A stretch of 64,000 nt of DNA, taken from Halobellus rufus. Lineage in GTDB: Archaea > Halobacteriota > Halobacteria > Halobacteriales > Haloferacaceae. The stretch is from positions 50,206 through 114,205 of the forward strand of contig NZ_BBJO01000031.1 in NCBI RefSeq assembly GCF_000739575.1, written 5' to 3'. The stretch's first letter is position 1. The number at the start of each line of letters is the position of its first letter. The position numbers were made by a program, and so were the translations under genes. This document shows positions 52,014 to 62,444 of the stretch, piece by piece. The notes under the pieces are model-generated. The model ran no database searches, was not told the DNA's origin, and worked only from the letters and a program-made list of their open reading frames with translations.

Positions 52014-52606
52014 AACATCTTCCGTAATCTGTCTGTGACGCCGCCGCTGGCCTCCTCGTCGACGTCGCTCATCTGCTGCTCGATGTTTCCGAAGAAGTTG
52101 TTCACGATCTTGTTGGCGACGGGCTTGATCACCCGCGAGCCGAGCTGGGCGATCCGTCCCGAGATGTCGGCCTCGGTCCACCACTCGATCTGCGAGCTCT
52201 CCCCGTCCTCCGTCGGGTGGATCTGCATCCCCGACTCCATACTGAAACTGGATCCGGAGGCGTCGCCGCCGCCGGAGGCGACCATCCGGAAGTTCTCGCT
52301 GTCGCGCTCGTCGATGGTCACCGTCGTCTCGAACCGGGGTTTGACGCTCCCGACGCCGACCTGCATCAGCGCCGCGTACGTCTGCCCCTCGACGAACGCG
52401 CGGTCGGCGACGACGTCCGCGTCCGCCTCCGGCAGCATCTCGACGTCCTCTTCGGCCTCGTAGTCGTCGAAACTGAAGTCGTCGTCCATCGGGGTGATGT
52501 ACCGACACCCCTTCAGCGCGTCCCGGACCGCCATCGGGTCCGACAGCACGATCCACGCTTTCTCGGGCGGTACGCCGTCTAACTCGAACTCTCCTTCAAA
52601 TTCCAT
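52010..52606 (-). CDS. coxG: CoxG-like SRPBCC membrane-anchoring protein
   Basis: A 198-residue Cox[35 protein letters not shown] opens the SRPBCC (Bet v1-like) cavity fold, with ~150 residues of the family pattern and a C-terminal helix ([21 protein letters not shown]). CoxG recruits CO dehydrogenase to the membrane and, in mycobacteria, has been shown to carry quinone for related hydrogen- and CO-oxidising enzymes. First gene of the operon; a minus-strand TATA-like CTTAAAAG (52658-52665) gives a leader of about 29 bases. Confidence 0.92.
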   Translation of the reverse strand: MEFEGEFELDGVPPEKAWIVLSDPMAVRDALKGCRYITPMDDDFSFDDYEAEEDVEMLPEADADVVADRAFVEGQTYAALMQVGVGSVKPRFETTVTIDERDSENFRMVASGGGDASGSSFSMESGMQIHPTEDGESSQIEWWTEADISGRIAQLGSRVIKPVANKIVNNFFGNIEQQMSDVDEEASGGVTDRLRKML

Positions 52607-52763
52607 GTGTCTCCGCTCTCCGTCGCTCCGTTGTCTCGGTCGTCGCCCGTCGCCATCTTTTAAGTACCTCTACTATGTGCACACTATTATCACGGTCTAT
52701 GATATCAGACAGGTACCCAATAAAAGTTTGTGTTGGTCGGCGACAGTTCCCGAGCAGTAATTT
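52607..52763. promoter_or_regulatory. Divergent promoter region of the cox operon and moeA
   Basis: Contains the leftward TATA CTTAAAAG (52658-52665), an 8-bp palindrome TGTGCACA (~52675-52682) between the two promoters and the rightward TATA-like AATAAAAG (~52719-52726). The palindrome is placed upstream of both and is the only symmetric candidate operator. Confidence 0.5.
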
Positions 52764-54065
52764 ATGACGGGTGACGCAGAACACACCGATATGGAGGCAG
52801 CGGAGCACGATCACGACGACCTCATCGCGTGGGACGACGGCGCGGCGCGCGTCCTGCGACTCCGAGAGCGGTGGCTCCCGCACCTCGGAACCGAACGCGT
52901 CGAGATCGACCGCCTCACCGGGCGGACGCTCGCGGAACCGATCGATTCACCGGTGGATGTCCCGGCACAGAGTCACGCGACGATGGACGGCTACGCGTTC
53001 GACGCCACCGACGAGTACCCCCTGACGGTCGTCGACGCCGACGTGTACCCGGAGGACGAACCCCCGTCGTTGGCGGCGGGCGAGGCGATCCGAATCGCCA
53101 CCGGTGCGCCCGTTCCGGCGGGCGCGAACGCGGTGCTCAAACGCGAGGAGGCGACCGTCGAGGACGGACAGCTCACCGGGACGGTCCTCGATCCGGGCAC
53201 GTACGTCTACGAGCGCGGCAGCAACGTCGCCGCGGGCGAGCGGCTGTTCGAGGCGGGCGAGCGCCTGAGCCCGAAGGACGCGATCTTGCTCGGCGACCTC
53301 GGGATCGACGCCGTCGAGGTCCGGACGCCGCTGTCGGTCGGCCTCCTCGCGACCGGGACGGAGATCCACGAGGGCCGCCACCGCGATCTCGATTCGCCGA
53401 TGCTCGCGGGGCTGATCCGCTCGTGGGGCCACGACGCGACCTACGAGGGGAGCGTCCCCGACACGTACGAGCGCGTCGAATCCGAGATCGCCGAGTTGGC
53501 GCGGGAGCACGACGTCGTCGTGACGACCGGCGGGACCAGCGTCGGGAAGAAGGACTACGTGGTGCGGGCGCTCCACTCGCTCGGCGACGTGCTCTTCCAC
53601 CGGGTTCGGCTCCGCCCCGGCAAACCGATCGCGGTCGCGGAACTGCCCGATCACGACGCGGTCGCCATCGCGATCCCCGGCAAGCCCGTCGGCGCGCACG
53701 CCGTCACGACGCTCGTCGCGCGGCCGTTCTTCACCGGCGACGCGTCGCTGCCGACGGTGCCCGCGCGGATGGCCCGCCACGTCGACATCGCCACGCCCGG
53801 CTTCGCCTACGCCATCCCGGTGACGTTCGAGGGCGACGGCGCTGGCGACACCGATTCCGCCGACGCCACCGACGGGGACGGCTCTCCGACGGCGATGCCG
53901 CTCGGGCACGTCGACTCCGACCTCGCGGTCTACGAGTCGGCGTTCGACCCGAGCGTCCTCTCGTCGAGCACTCGGGCGACCCGCGCGGACGGGTTCGTCC
54001 TCACGGGCGAGGGCGTCGAGCGCGGGCAGGCGGTCGACGTCGTCCCCTACTCGGCCGTCGAGTGA
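52764..54065 (+). CDS. moeA: Molybdopterin molybdenumtransferase MoeA
   Basis: A 433-residue MoeA: TGRTLAEPIDSPVDVPAQSHATMDGYAFDA (domain II/III entry, D-G-Y-A), IRIATGAPVPAGANAVLKREE, STV-like VVTTGGTSVGKKDYVVRAL (MoCF-biosynth), RLRPGKPIAVAELP and IPGKPVGAHAVTTL (the common G-N-P is G-K-P here). It inserts molybdate into adenylated molybdopterin, the cofactor for CO dehydrogenase encoded divergently. The GNP to GKP change is seen in one archaeal MoeA subgroup. An extra ATG at 52791 is possible. Confidence 0.93.
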   Translation: MTGDAEHTDMEAAEHDHDDLIAWDDGAARVLRLRERWLPHLGTERVEIDRLTGRTLAEPIDSPVDVPAQSHATMDGYAFDATDEYPLTVVDADVYPEDEPPSLAAGEAIRIATGAPVPAGANAVLKREEATVEDGQLTGTVLDPGTYVYERGSNVAAGERLFEAGERLSPKDAILLGDLGIDAVEVRTPLSVGLLATGTEIHEGRHRDLDSPMLAGLIRSWGHDATYEGSVPDTYERVESEIAELAREHDVVVTTGGTSVGKKDYVVRALHSLGDVLFHRVRLRPGKPIAVAELPDHDAVAIAIPGKPVGAHAVTTLVARPFFTGDASLPTVPARMARHVDIATPGFAYAIPVTFEGDGAGDTDSADATDGDGSPTAMPLGHVDSDLAVYESAFDPSVLSSSTRATRADGFVLTGEGVERGQAVDVVPYSAVE

Positions 54066-54730
54066 TGCCGGACGATTCGGGGGGATTACCGACCGTCTCA
54101 CCGCCCTTCGACGAGCGGACGTCCGAGGGTTCTCGGGCGCGTCGGAAGCGCCCGCGCGTCGCGGGCGTCCTCCTCGCGGCGGGGACGAGCAGTCGCTTCG
54201 GCGATCGCAACAAGCTATTGGCGACGCACGGGGGCGAGCCGATCGTCCGGCGCGCGGCGCGGGCGCTCCTCGACGCCGGGCTCGATCCGGTCGTCGTCGT
54301 GGTCGGTCACGAGGCCGAGCGCGTCGCCGACGCCCTCGACGGTCTCGACGTCCGGTTCGCCGCCAACGACGCGTACGAGACCGGGCAGGCGTCGTCCGTC
54401 AGAGCGGGGATCGAGGCGCTGCGCGAGACGGAGCAGCGCGTCGACGCTACGGTGATCGCTCTCGGCGATATGCCCTTCGTGTCTCCCGAGACGGTGGAGA
54501 CGCTCGTGTCCGCCTACGAGGCGGGAGTCGGAGACGCCCTCGCCGCCGCCTACGAGGGCGAGCGCGGGAACCCGGTGCTGTTCGATCGCCGGCACTTCGC
54601 GGCGCTCTGCGACGTCGACGGCGACGTCGGCGGCCGGGAGATACTCTTGGAGGGTGACGCGAGCGCCTGCGTCGCGGTTCCCGATCCCGGCGTCCGCCGC
54701 GACGTCGACGAGCCGGCAGACCTCGGATAA
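54065..54730 (+). CDS. MobA/MocA-like molybdenum cofactor nucleotidyltransferase
   Basis: A 221-residue NTP transferase: GVLLAAGTSSRFGDRNKLLA (L-A-A-G-x-S-x-R-F/M-G-x3-K, ~33-52), VVVVVGHEAERV, ANDAYETGQASSVRAGIEAL and ALGDMPFVSPETV (metal Asp). MocA adds CMP to molybdopterin to form MCD, the cofactor form of CO dehydrogenase. Coupled to moeA by a 1-base overlap (TGATG). The first ~30 residues are extra and unstructured. Confidence 0.92.
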   Translation: MPDDSGGLPTVSPPFDERTSEGSRARRKRPRVAGVLLAAGTSSRFGDRNKLLATHGGEPIVRRAARALLDAGLDPVVVVVGHEAERVADALDGLDVRFAANDAYETGQASSVRAGIEALRETEQRVDATVIALGDMPFVSPETVETLVSAYEAGVGDALAAAYEGERGNPVLFDRRHFAALCDVDGDVGGREILLEGDASACVAVPDPGVRRDVDEPADLG

Positions 54731-54763
54731 CGGTCGGTTCGGCGCGTCAGCCGCGCCGTCGGC

Positions 54764-54919
54764 TCACTCGTCGGACTCGAACTTCTCGACGATGATCTTC
54801 CCGTCTTCGACGTGCCACTCGACGCGGTCGCCGGCGCCGACGTCGAGGAAGTTGCGAACGGGCTTGGGGACCGTCGTCAGGTTCTTCTCGGAGATCTTCG
54901 TGTTCGTCAGCGTGCCCAT
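54764..54919 (-). CDS. AbrB/SpoVT-type small DNA-binding protein (51 aa)
   Basis: A short gene encoding 51 residues: begins MGTLTNTKISEKNLTTVPKP and continues VRNFLDVGAGDRVEWHVEDG to KFESDE. The V-P-K-P-V-R-x-F-L-x-V-x-x-G-D-x-V-E-W pattern is the swapped-hairpin AbrB/MazE fold, working as a dimer as antitoxin or regulator. No toxin gene is next to it. Short length hides it from usual cut-offs. Confidence 0.82.
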   Translation of the reverse strand: MGTLTNTKISEKNLTTVPKPVRNFLDVGAGDRVEWHVEDGKIIVEKFESDE

Positions 54920-54989
54920 AGGCTACGTCTTCTCGTGGTGTTTACATAGCTTACGCTATGTGCCGTCTTCCGCGCGCACGATCCGGGGT

Positions 54990-55277
54990 TCAGACCGACG
55001 ACTTCCAGCGGTGTGCGCCGCCGTCGGAGGCCTTCGTGAAATCGAGGTCGAACCGATCGGAGTTCAAGAGCACCTCCCCCGGGAGGTATCGGTCCTCGTC
55101 GACGGCGTTCAACACGTCGCGGTCGTCCATCTTCGCGAGGATCGCCCGAACCGTCCGTTCGCGGCCCGGAATGAGGTTCGCCTCCTCGATCACCGCCTCG
55201 GTCGTGACTTCCCCTTCGAGGAGCGCCAGTCGAATCGCCGCGACCCACGCCGGCTCCCGCTTCAACTCCCGACACAT
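54990..55277 (-). CDS. Small helix-turn-helix protein (95 aa)
   Basis: A 95-residue protein: MCRELKREPAWVAAIRLALL, then EVTTEAVIEEANLIPGRERTVRAILAKMDDRDVLNAV (winged-helix-like) and DEDRYLPGEVLL. Conserved-looking haloarchaeal small regulator; family not named with certainty. 70 bases upstream of the AbrB gene on the same strand, possibly co-transcribed with it. Confidence 0.7.
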   Translation of the reverse strand: MCRELKREPAWVAAIRLALLEGEVTTEAVIEEANLIPGRERTVRAILAKMDDRDVLNAVDEDRYLPGEVLLNSDRFDLDFTKASDGGAHRWKSSV

Positions 55278-55389
55278 ACTCTTCGGGACCCGCTTCTCCG
55301 GCGACCGAATTAGCGTTTGCGGAGTGAGAAGCCGATCGCAAGCCGACCGTCTGACGAATCCTGGACGTCGAGGCGTGGCTTCGACCGCC

Positions 55390-56538
<1,149 letters not shown>

Positions 56539-56675
56539 ACGGTTCGCACAATTCGCTTCCCAATGATAAACGATACTGTGCCTCGACAGCGCGACGGCCC
56601 GGGCGCTCCGTGTTGCGGCCGACGGTAACTTTACGGCGACAGCGGCGGATCTGATTGTGAGAGGGCCGCATCCGA

Positions 56676-56858
56676 ATGAACAGTCGCGAGATCGCCGCGG
56701 TCGTCGGCGGAGCAGCCATTCTCGTCGGTCTCGCCGCCCTCGCTCTTCTCGCGGGGCGCGTCACGTACGGCGGCTTCGGCCCCGTTGCGCTCCTCGGACT
56801 GGCCCTTCCCGTGGCACTCGCGGTCGGGTTCGCGCTGCTCGTGTTGTTCCGGTGGTGA
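56676..56858 (+). CDS. Small two-helix membrane protein (60 aa)
   Basis: A 60-residue protein with two hydrophobic helices (EIAAVVGGAAILVGLAALAL and GPVALLGLALPVALAVGFAL) separated by a short loop and ending FRW. No family recognised. A TATA-like CTTTACG lies ~45 bases upstream. Some doubt remains because hydrophobic frames arise easily in GC-rich DNA, but the gap has no other gene. Confidence 0.6.
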   Translation: MNSREIAAVVGGAAILVGLAALALLAGRVTYGGFGPVALLGLALPVALAVGFALLVLFRW

Positions 56859-56930
56859 AACCGTCCCGGGCGCTCCCTGAACTCCCGGCACCCCGACATC
56901 TCTTTGTGGCCGCCACGTCAGGAACGACGT

Positions 56931-58064
56931 ATGTCATCGCCCGCGATCCGGACCACCCACGTCGGGAGCCTGCCCCGCTCTGACCGACTGCGTTCGCTGT
57001 TGACGGCCGACGAGGTCGACGACGAGGAGTTCGACAGCGCCGTCGACGAGTCGATCCGCGAGGTCGTCCGCCGGCAGTCCGCGGCCGGCATCGACGTCGC
57101 CAACGACGGCGAGCAGAGCCGCATCGCCTACTCGGTCGACGTGACGAACCGCCTCTCGGGCTTCGGCGAGGGGACCGTCGAACGCGAGTGGCCCGCTGAC
57201 CTCGACGACTTCCCCGAGTACGGCGAGGAACTGCTCGGCGCGAGCGAGAACATCGGCGGCCCGGTCGCCCGGGGACCGATCGAGTACGTCGGCGAGGAGG
57301 CCCTCGAACGCGACCTCGCCCGGTTCGACGAGGCCGTCGCGGCAGAGGGCGTCGAGTTCCCCGCTCGGTTCCACACCGCGCCCTCGCCCGGGGCGGTCCT
57401 CCGCTTTACCGAGACCGAGTACCACGACTCCGACGAGGCGTACCTCTTCGACCTCGCAGACGCGCTCGCGACCGAGTACGAACTGATCGCCGAGACGGGC
57501 GCGGTCCTCCAGATCGACGCGCCCGACCTGCTCGCGGGCTTCACGCTCACGTACAAGGACGACTCGGTCGACGACTTCCGCGAGCGAGTGCGCACGCACG
57601 TCGAAGCGCTGAACGAGGCCGTCTCGGCGGTCCCGTCCGAGCAGATCCGCCTGCACGGCTGCTGGGGGAACTACGAGGGGCCGCACCACCACGACGTCGC
57701 GCTCGACGCCGTGATCGACGCGTTCTACGAGGCCGACGTCGGCGGGCTGGTCGTCGAGGGCGCGAACCCGCGACACCAACACGAGTACCGGACGTTCGAG
57801 GAGCACCCGCTGCCCGACGGCTGGCGGCTGATACCGGGCGTCGTCGACGTGAAGACGAACGTCGTCGAACACCCCGAGGTCGTCGCCGACCGCATCGAGC
57901 GGTTCGCGAACGCGGTGGGCGACCCCGAGCGGATCGTCGCCGGCGCGGACTGCGGCTTCGAGACGGTCGTCGAGGGCGCGAACGCGGTCCATCCGAGCAT
58001 TGCGTGGAAGAAGTTGGAGGCGCTGCGCGAGGGGGCCGACTTGGCGGCCGAACGGCTGTTCTGA
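56931..58064 (+). CDS. Cobalamin-independent methionine synthase-like protein (MetE C-terminal domain)
   Basis: A 377-residue UROD/MetE-like barrel: IRTTHVGSLPRSDRLRSLL (substrate-binding N-terminal motif), DGEQSR, IRLHGCWGNYEGPHHHDVALD (zinc His-x-Cys), GGLVVEGANPRHQHEY (Glu) and VAGADCGFETVV (Cys). This is the short archaeal type, about half the size of bacterial MetE, and lacks its N-terminal folate barrel; the methyl donor in archaea may be a corrinoid protein. It may make methionine or demethylate another S- or O-methyl compound. ATG 56931. Confidence 0.9.
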   Translation: MSSPAIRTTHVGSLPRSDRLRSLLTADEVDDEEFDSAVDESIREVVRRQSAAGIDVANDGEQSRIAYSVDVTNRLSGFGEGTVEREWPADLDDFPEYGEELLGASENIGGPVARGPIEYVGEEALERDLARFDEAVAAEGVEFPARFHTAPSPGAVLRFTETEYHDSDEAYLFDLADALATEYELIAETGAVLQIDAPDLLAGFTLTYKDDSVDDFRERVRTHVEALNEAVSAVPSEQIRLHGCWGNYEGPHHHDVALDAVIDAFYEADVGGLVVEGANPRHQHEYRTFEEHPLPDGWRLIPGVVDVKTNVVEHPEVVADRIERFANAVGDPERIVAGADCGFETVVEGANAVHPSIAWKKLEALREGADLAAERLF

Positions 58065-58110
58065 CCGCCGAGCGAAACACCTTCCTCCCCACCTGTCGAC
58101 AACCCGACTG

Positions 58111-59463
58111 ATGGTCCCCCGTCTCGACTCCCTCTCGGACTCCGTCCTCGGCCCCGTCTCCGACTTTTTCGGTCGGCCGAGAATCGGTCGATCCGCCCGG
58201 TCGATCCGGGCGGTGCTGCTGTTCGCGATCCTCTGGGGTGCCGCCTCCTACGAGCGCAACTTCAATCCCGAGATCCTCCCGGTCGCGTGGAACCCCGGCG
58301 GCAACCTCGGCGCGAACATCCGGACGTACCGGTACGCGGCCGAACTGGCGCGCGAGGGCCAGTCGTTCTACGGCGTCGCCCCGCCGGAGTTGGGCGGCTG
58401 GGCGGTGTATCTGTACCCGCCCATCACGGTCAGTGCCTACTACCCGTTCACGCTCCTCGAGTGGATGGCCGGCTACTGGGCCATCGTCGCGCTGAACGCG
58501 CTCGCCGGTGTCGTCGTCGCCGGCGCCATCGTGGCTTTCGTCGACCGGGTCAGCCACCGCCTCCCGTGGCTCGATGTGGGACTGATCGCCGGCGTCGTGC
58601 TACTCTCGCCGTTCACGTTCGGGACGATGTACTACGGGAACATCAACCTCGTCGTGGCGCTGGCCTTCGTCGCGGGCTTTCTCGCCCTCGACCGTGACCG
58701 ACCCGTCCGGGCCGGCGCGGCGTTCGGGCTCGCGGCCCTCTTCAAACTCTTCCCGGCGGTCGTGGGCGCGTGGCTGCTCCGGACCCGCTCGTGGCGGTCG
58801 GTCGCGAGCGCGACCGCCGTGGGCGTCGGCGGGATCGCCGCCGGGATCGTCGCGTACGGCTGGGGACCGACTGTCACGTTCTTCACAGAGGTCGTCCCGA
58901 ACCGCTCGGAGACGGCGGACTTCGTCGGCGGCTACCCGATCGACAGCACCTACTACGTGACGGTCCAGCGCCCGCTGTCGCACGTGCTCTGGGGGATCTT
59001 CCCGAACGCTCCCGCGGAGGCGTTGCTGCCGCTGACGCTCCTGGTGTGCGCGGGCGTTCTCGCCGTCTTCTATCGCCGCGTCGAGACGTTGCAGGCGCGG
59101 CTGATCGCCATCTTCGCGACGCTCGTGGTGACGATCACGGTCTTCCCGGCGCTGCAGTGGTACCTCGTCTTCCTCTTCTTCCCGATGATCCCGCTGTGGT
59201 ACGTCTGGGACGGCCCCGGCCGACTCCTCTTTCTCGCGGGCGGCGCGGTGATGTTCGCCAACAGCCCGCCGGGGGCGATCATCGACGAGGTGGTCGCACT
59301 CGGCGTGCCGAACCTCGTGGAGGTCGTCGCCACCGCAGTCTTCACGTTCGCGACGGTCCAACTGTACGGGATCGCGATTATGCTGCTAGCGTGCGCGGCG
59401 TGGACGTTCGGCTGGCACCCCGCACGGGCCGTGAGCGGGGTTACTGGGGCGCTTCGGCGCTGA
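58111..59463 (+). CDS. Membrane glycosyltransferase, GT87/DUF2029 type
   Basis: A 450-residue polytopic protein with ~10-11 helices. The large loop after helix 1 has GGNLGANIRTYRYAAELAREGQSFYGVAPPELGG, then YLYPPITVSAYYPF and NINLVVALAFVAGFLALDRDRP, KLFPAVVGAWLLRTR, typical of polyprenyl-phosphate-sugar-dependent mannosyltransferases (GT-C). The D-x-x-x-Y acidic catalytic residue is not certain. Starts 46 bases after metE-like stop. Confidence 0.85.
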   Translation: MVPRLDSLSDSVLGPVSDFFGRPRIGRSARSIRAVLLFAILWGAASYERNFNPEILPVAWNPGGNLGANIRTYRYAAELAREGQSFYGVAPPELGGWAVYLYPPITVSAYYPFTLLEWMAGYWAIVALNALAGVVVAGAIVAFVDRVSHRLPWLDVGLIAGVVLLSPFTFGTMYYGNINLVVALAFVAGFLALDRDRPVRAGAAFGLAALFKLFPAVVGAWLLRTRSWRSVASATAVGVGGIAAGIVAYGWGPTVTFFTEVVPNRSETADFVGGYPIDSTYYVTVQRPLSHVLWGIFPNAPAEALLPLTLLVCAGVLAVFYRRVETLQARLIAIFATLVVTITVFPALQWYLVFLFFPMIPLWYVWDGPGRLLFLAGGAVMFANSPPGAIIDEVVALGVPNLVEVVATAVFTFATVQLYGIAIMLLACAAWTFGWHPARAVSGVTGALRR

Positions 59464-59514
59464 CTGCGGCTGAGGCCAACAGTTTTATTCGGTCCAGTCG
59501 TGGGTCTCGCTACC

Positions 59515-60012
59515 GTGGTTCAGCCCCGCTACACGCACGTCAGCATCGTCGCGGCGGATCTCGAAGAGTCTGCGACCTTCTACGAGTCGGTGTTCGGGAT
59601 GGAACGGATCCCGACGCCGGCGTTCGAGGAGCCGGCGCAGTGGCTCGACTGCGGCGGGCTCCAACTGCACCTCGTCGAGCGCGAGGACGACCCGCCCGGG
59701 TTCAACCACCACGCGCTCCACGTCGACGACTTCGAGGCCGTCTACGAGTCGATCACGTCCCACGAGGCCGCCGAGGTCGAACTCCTGCCGCAGATCGAGA
59801 CCGGGTACGTCGACGGCGAACCGCCGGTCTACGTGCTCCCCTCCGGCGCCGTTCAGTTCTACGTTCGCGACCCCGCCGGGAACCTAGTCGAAGTCAACGC
59901 GCCCGACGCCGACGCGCTCGACACGTCGGTCGTGCCGAATCTCGTCGAGCGCGACGACATCGAGCCGCCGGGGCCGGGGGAGGAACCCGCGCCGATCTAT
60001 ATGAGCGAGTGA
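59515..60012 (+). CDS. VOC (glyoxalase/bleomycin resistance) family protein
   Basis: A 165-residue VOC protein with paired beta-alpha-beta-beta-beta motifs: YTHVSIVAADLEESATFYESVFGM (first metal His), LQLHLVERED, NHHALHVDDFEAVYESI and YVRDPAGNLVEVNAPD (second metal residues). GTG 59515 was chosen since TATA GTTTTATTC (~59482) lies ~28 bases upstream; GTG 59500 would be too close. Substrate unknown; lyase or isomerase activity possible. Confidence 0.87.
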   Translation: MVQPRYTHVSIVAADLEESATFYESVFGMERIPTPAFEEPAQWLDCGGLQLHLVEREDDPPGFNHHALHVDDFEAVYESITSHEAAEVELLPQIETGYVDGEPPVYVLPSGAVQFYVRDPAGNLVEVNAPDADALDTSVVPNLVERDDIEPPGPGEEPAPIYMSE

Positions 60013-60080
60013 GCCGCGCGACTGTCGGCTCGCGGTCTCGCACGGTCACACCTATGCGCCGAGCCGTCGTATCCTCGACT

Positions 60081-60272
60081 ATGCGGACATTCGAACTTCG
60101 CGCCGACGACACCGGCACGGTCGAACTCGTGTGCGAGCGGTCCGACGAGGAGGCCTCCGCGCCCCGCGTTCGATCGTTCTCGGGACGCGACGAATTCGGA
60201 CTGCTCGTCGACGGACTGACCCCCGGTGAGCGGGTGCGCCTGTTCGTCGACTGCGACGGCGACTCGGCGTAG
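60081..60272 (+). CDS. Small conserved-looking acidic protein (63 aa)
   Basis: A 63-residue protein MRTFELRADDTGTVELVCER ... GLLVDGLTPGERVRLFVDCD ending DGDSA. Acidic, beta-rich, no Cys pair or helix-turn-helix visible; I do not recognise the family. It lies 68 bases after the VOC gene; ATG 60054 in frame is a longer alternative. Confidence 0.6.
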   Translation: MRTFELRADDTGTVELVCERSDEEASAPRVRSFSGRDEFGLLVDGLTPGERVRLFVDCDGDSA

Positions 60273-60314
60273 CCCCGGTACCGCCTCGACGCACGGCGTC
60301 CCCGGAGACAACTC

Positions 60315-61595
60315 CTACTCTAGGCGTTCGACCACGAACGCGGTCGCCGGCGGGACGGCGCGGGCGTACAGTTCGGCCCACGCGAGGTCCCCCTGCGCGC
60401 GGGCCGCGTCGATGTAGCCGTCCTCGATGTACTCGGGGAGGTACTCGAACGTCCCGAAGGCCGGCCGCGCGAGCCGGGCTGCCAGTCGAGCGTCCTCGCT
60501 CCCCTCGATCGCCGCGATCGCGTCTCTGGCTCGATCGGCGGTCTCCTCGACCGATTCGACGGACACCGGGTCCTGATACGCACCGTCTCGAATCCCCTCG
60601 ATCGCCGCGCGGAGGGCCTCGACGGCCGCGAGGGCCTGTCCGGCCTCGATCACGGCAGTCGCGTAGTCGCCGTCGTCGCGGCGTTCCTCCTGGTCGTCGG
60701 TCGAGGCGCTGACCTGCCCGCTGGCCCGACGGAAGAGCGCTCGGGCGGGCGTGCCGTCGAGATCGGCACGGAACGGTGGCTCGTAGACGTCGAGGAAGTC
60801 CCGGACCGTCGCTCGGGTTCGAGAGACCGCCACTGCGAGGCGGTCCGAGGCGTCGATCAGGGCCGACCACTGGGAGGGCGGGTCGTCGCGCTCGTTCAGG
60901 TAGACCGCCCGCAAGCGCCCGGCGTCCGCGAGCGTCGCGCGGGCGAGGTCGACGCGGCCGACGGCGTCGCCGGCGCGGAACGGGTGAGCGACTGGATCGT
61001 CCGGGTAGGCGGGGTCCGGGCGCGTTCGGCGACGACAGTCCGCGAGCAACCCCTCGATCGGCTCGTGCGCGAGCACCGCCTCCAGCGTCGACGAGGCGCG
61101 GTACTCGTGGTCGGCGGCGAGTGAACCGAGCGCCGAGCGGACACCGCGGCGATGCGACTCGATCTCGTCGGCGTCGTCCTCGCCGGTCGCCGCGCGGTAG
61201 GCACCGAAGAGGGCCGCGGCGTCGTTTCGACGACTGCGCCACGCGTCGAGGCCGTCGGTCGGCCACGGCTCCTCGACCCCGTCGTCGATCCGCTCGGCGG
61301 CGCGCTCGCGGTCCGCGCGAAGTTCCTCCGCGACGGCCCCGTTGGGAACCGACGGGTCGGTCGGGACCTCCGCCAGCAACGCCTCGGCGCGCTCGCGGTG
61401 GTCGTCGGCGAGTCGCCCCGGGACGTCGACGGGAAACGGGGAATCGGGCCACTCGATCGAGCCCGCGGCGTCGGGCGGCAGGTCGACGTACTCGCGCTCG
61501 TCGTCGCTCCCGAGGACGGGCAGCCCCGAGCACCCGGCCAGTCCGGCGACGCCCAGCGTCCCGATTCCGGCGAGGAGTCGGCGACGGGAGGTCAT
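60315..61595 (-). CDS. Hypothetical Tat lipoprotein, 426 aa
   Basis: Signal MTSRRRLLAGIGTLGVAGLAGCSG: twin Arg and lipobox Cys22, so exported by Tat and lipid-anchored. The rest is a helical, Ala/Arg/Asp-rich domain without recognised motif, no repeat and no metal cluster. Its ATG overlaps the stop of the upstream lipoprotein gene (ATGA), so the two are made together. Unknown role. Confidence 0.8.
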   Translation of the reverse strand: MTSRRRLLAGIGTLGVAGLAGCSGLPVLGSDDEREYVDLPPDAAGSIEWPDSPFPVDVPGRLADDHRERAEALLAEVPTDPSVPNGAVAEELRADRERAAERIDDGVEEPWPTDGLDAWRSRRNDAAALFGAYRAATGEDDADEIESHRRGVRSALGSLAADHEYRASSTLEAVLAHEPIEGLLADCRRRTRPDPAYPDDPVAHPFRAGDAVGRVDLARATLADAGRLRAVYLNERDDPPSQWSALIDASDRLAVAVSRTRATVRDFLDVYEPPFRADLDGTPARALFRRASGQVSASTDDQEERRDDGDYATAVIEAGQALAAVEALRAAIEGIRDGAYQDPVSVESVEETADRARDAIAAIEGSEDARLAARLARPAFGTFEYLPEYIEDGYIDAARAQGDLAWAELYARAVPPATAFVVERLE

Positions 61596-62248
61596 CGCTC
61601 GTCACCTCCCCCGGCGGGCGTCACCGTCGGATCGAACGGTTCGCCGCGGCGGAGCGGCCCGCAGGAACTCGACATCCCGCTCCCGCTTCCCGACGATCGC
61701 TCGGCCGCGACGGGGAGTCGAATCGCGAACCCGGCGGTGTGGGTCTCGTCGGCTCCGCACTCGACGTCGGCGGGGCGCGTGGCCCGGCAGAAGTCCGCGT
61801 GCGGGTGGAGGTCGTCGGCCTCCAGTTCGTCCCACTCGACGCTCACCGATCGGAGTCGGAGCTCGTAGCAGGCTTCGACGGGCATCGAGAAGATGTAGAC
61901 CGACTCGGCGTCGAAGTCCGTCTCGGCGGCGAAGGCGCGGAGTTCCTCCGCCTCGGGGACGCCGTTGAAGGTGAGCGACTCGAGGTCGGCGTCGTCGACG
62001 AGGACGCTGCGGGCGGTGAGGGGCCACCGGCTCCGTTGGTCCTCCGTCACCGTCGGGAGTTCCTCGCGCGTACTGAACAGCACGTCTCCGTCCGTGTTTC
62101 GGACGTGTCTCGCCTCGTAGTCGTCGAGCGTTTCGTCGTCTCTCGGGGGGTCGATGGACGGACGGTCGCTCTCGCCGGAACAGCCGGCCAGCGCGGCGAC
62201 CCCCGACGCGGCCGCGAGGAGGGCTCGGCGGCGGGTCAAGTCGGGCAT
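61592..62248 (-). CDS. Hypothetical Tat lipoprotein, 218 aa
   Basis: Signal PDLTRRRALLAAASGVAALAGCSG with twin Arg and lipobox Cys. Downstream: EARHVRNTDGDVLFSTREEL, DAESVYIFSMPVEACYELRLRSV and a Cys-rich piece (HADFCRATRPADVECGADETH; SSCGPLRRG). First gene of the two-lipoprotein operon. Four or more Cys outside the lipobox could form disulfides. Function unknown. Confidence 0.8.
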   Translation of the reverse strand: MPDLTRRRALLAAASGVAALAGCSGESDRPSIDPPRDDETLDDYEARHVRNTDGDVLFSTREELPTVTEDQRSRWPLTARSVLVDDADLESLTFNGVPEAEELRAFAAETDFDAESVYIFSMPVEACYELRLRSVSVEWDELEADDLHPHADFCRATRPADVECGADETHTAGFAIRLPVAAERSSGSGSGMSSSCGPLRRGEPFDPTVTPAGGGDER

Positions 62249-62444
62249 CTCCTCTGGCTTCGTCGACGGGTACAAAACGTCTTGTGGAGGCGACTGCGTG
62301 CTGTTCAGTTAGGAAAGATAGACACGAGAACAGCCCGGAACTGGCTTCAATCACCTCGTCTCTATCGAGTATGGCCGACTGAACTCGGAATCACCACCAC
62401 CGATAGCGCGGTTGGCACTCCCTCGTCACGAGCGGTTTTAGAAA

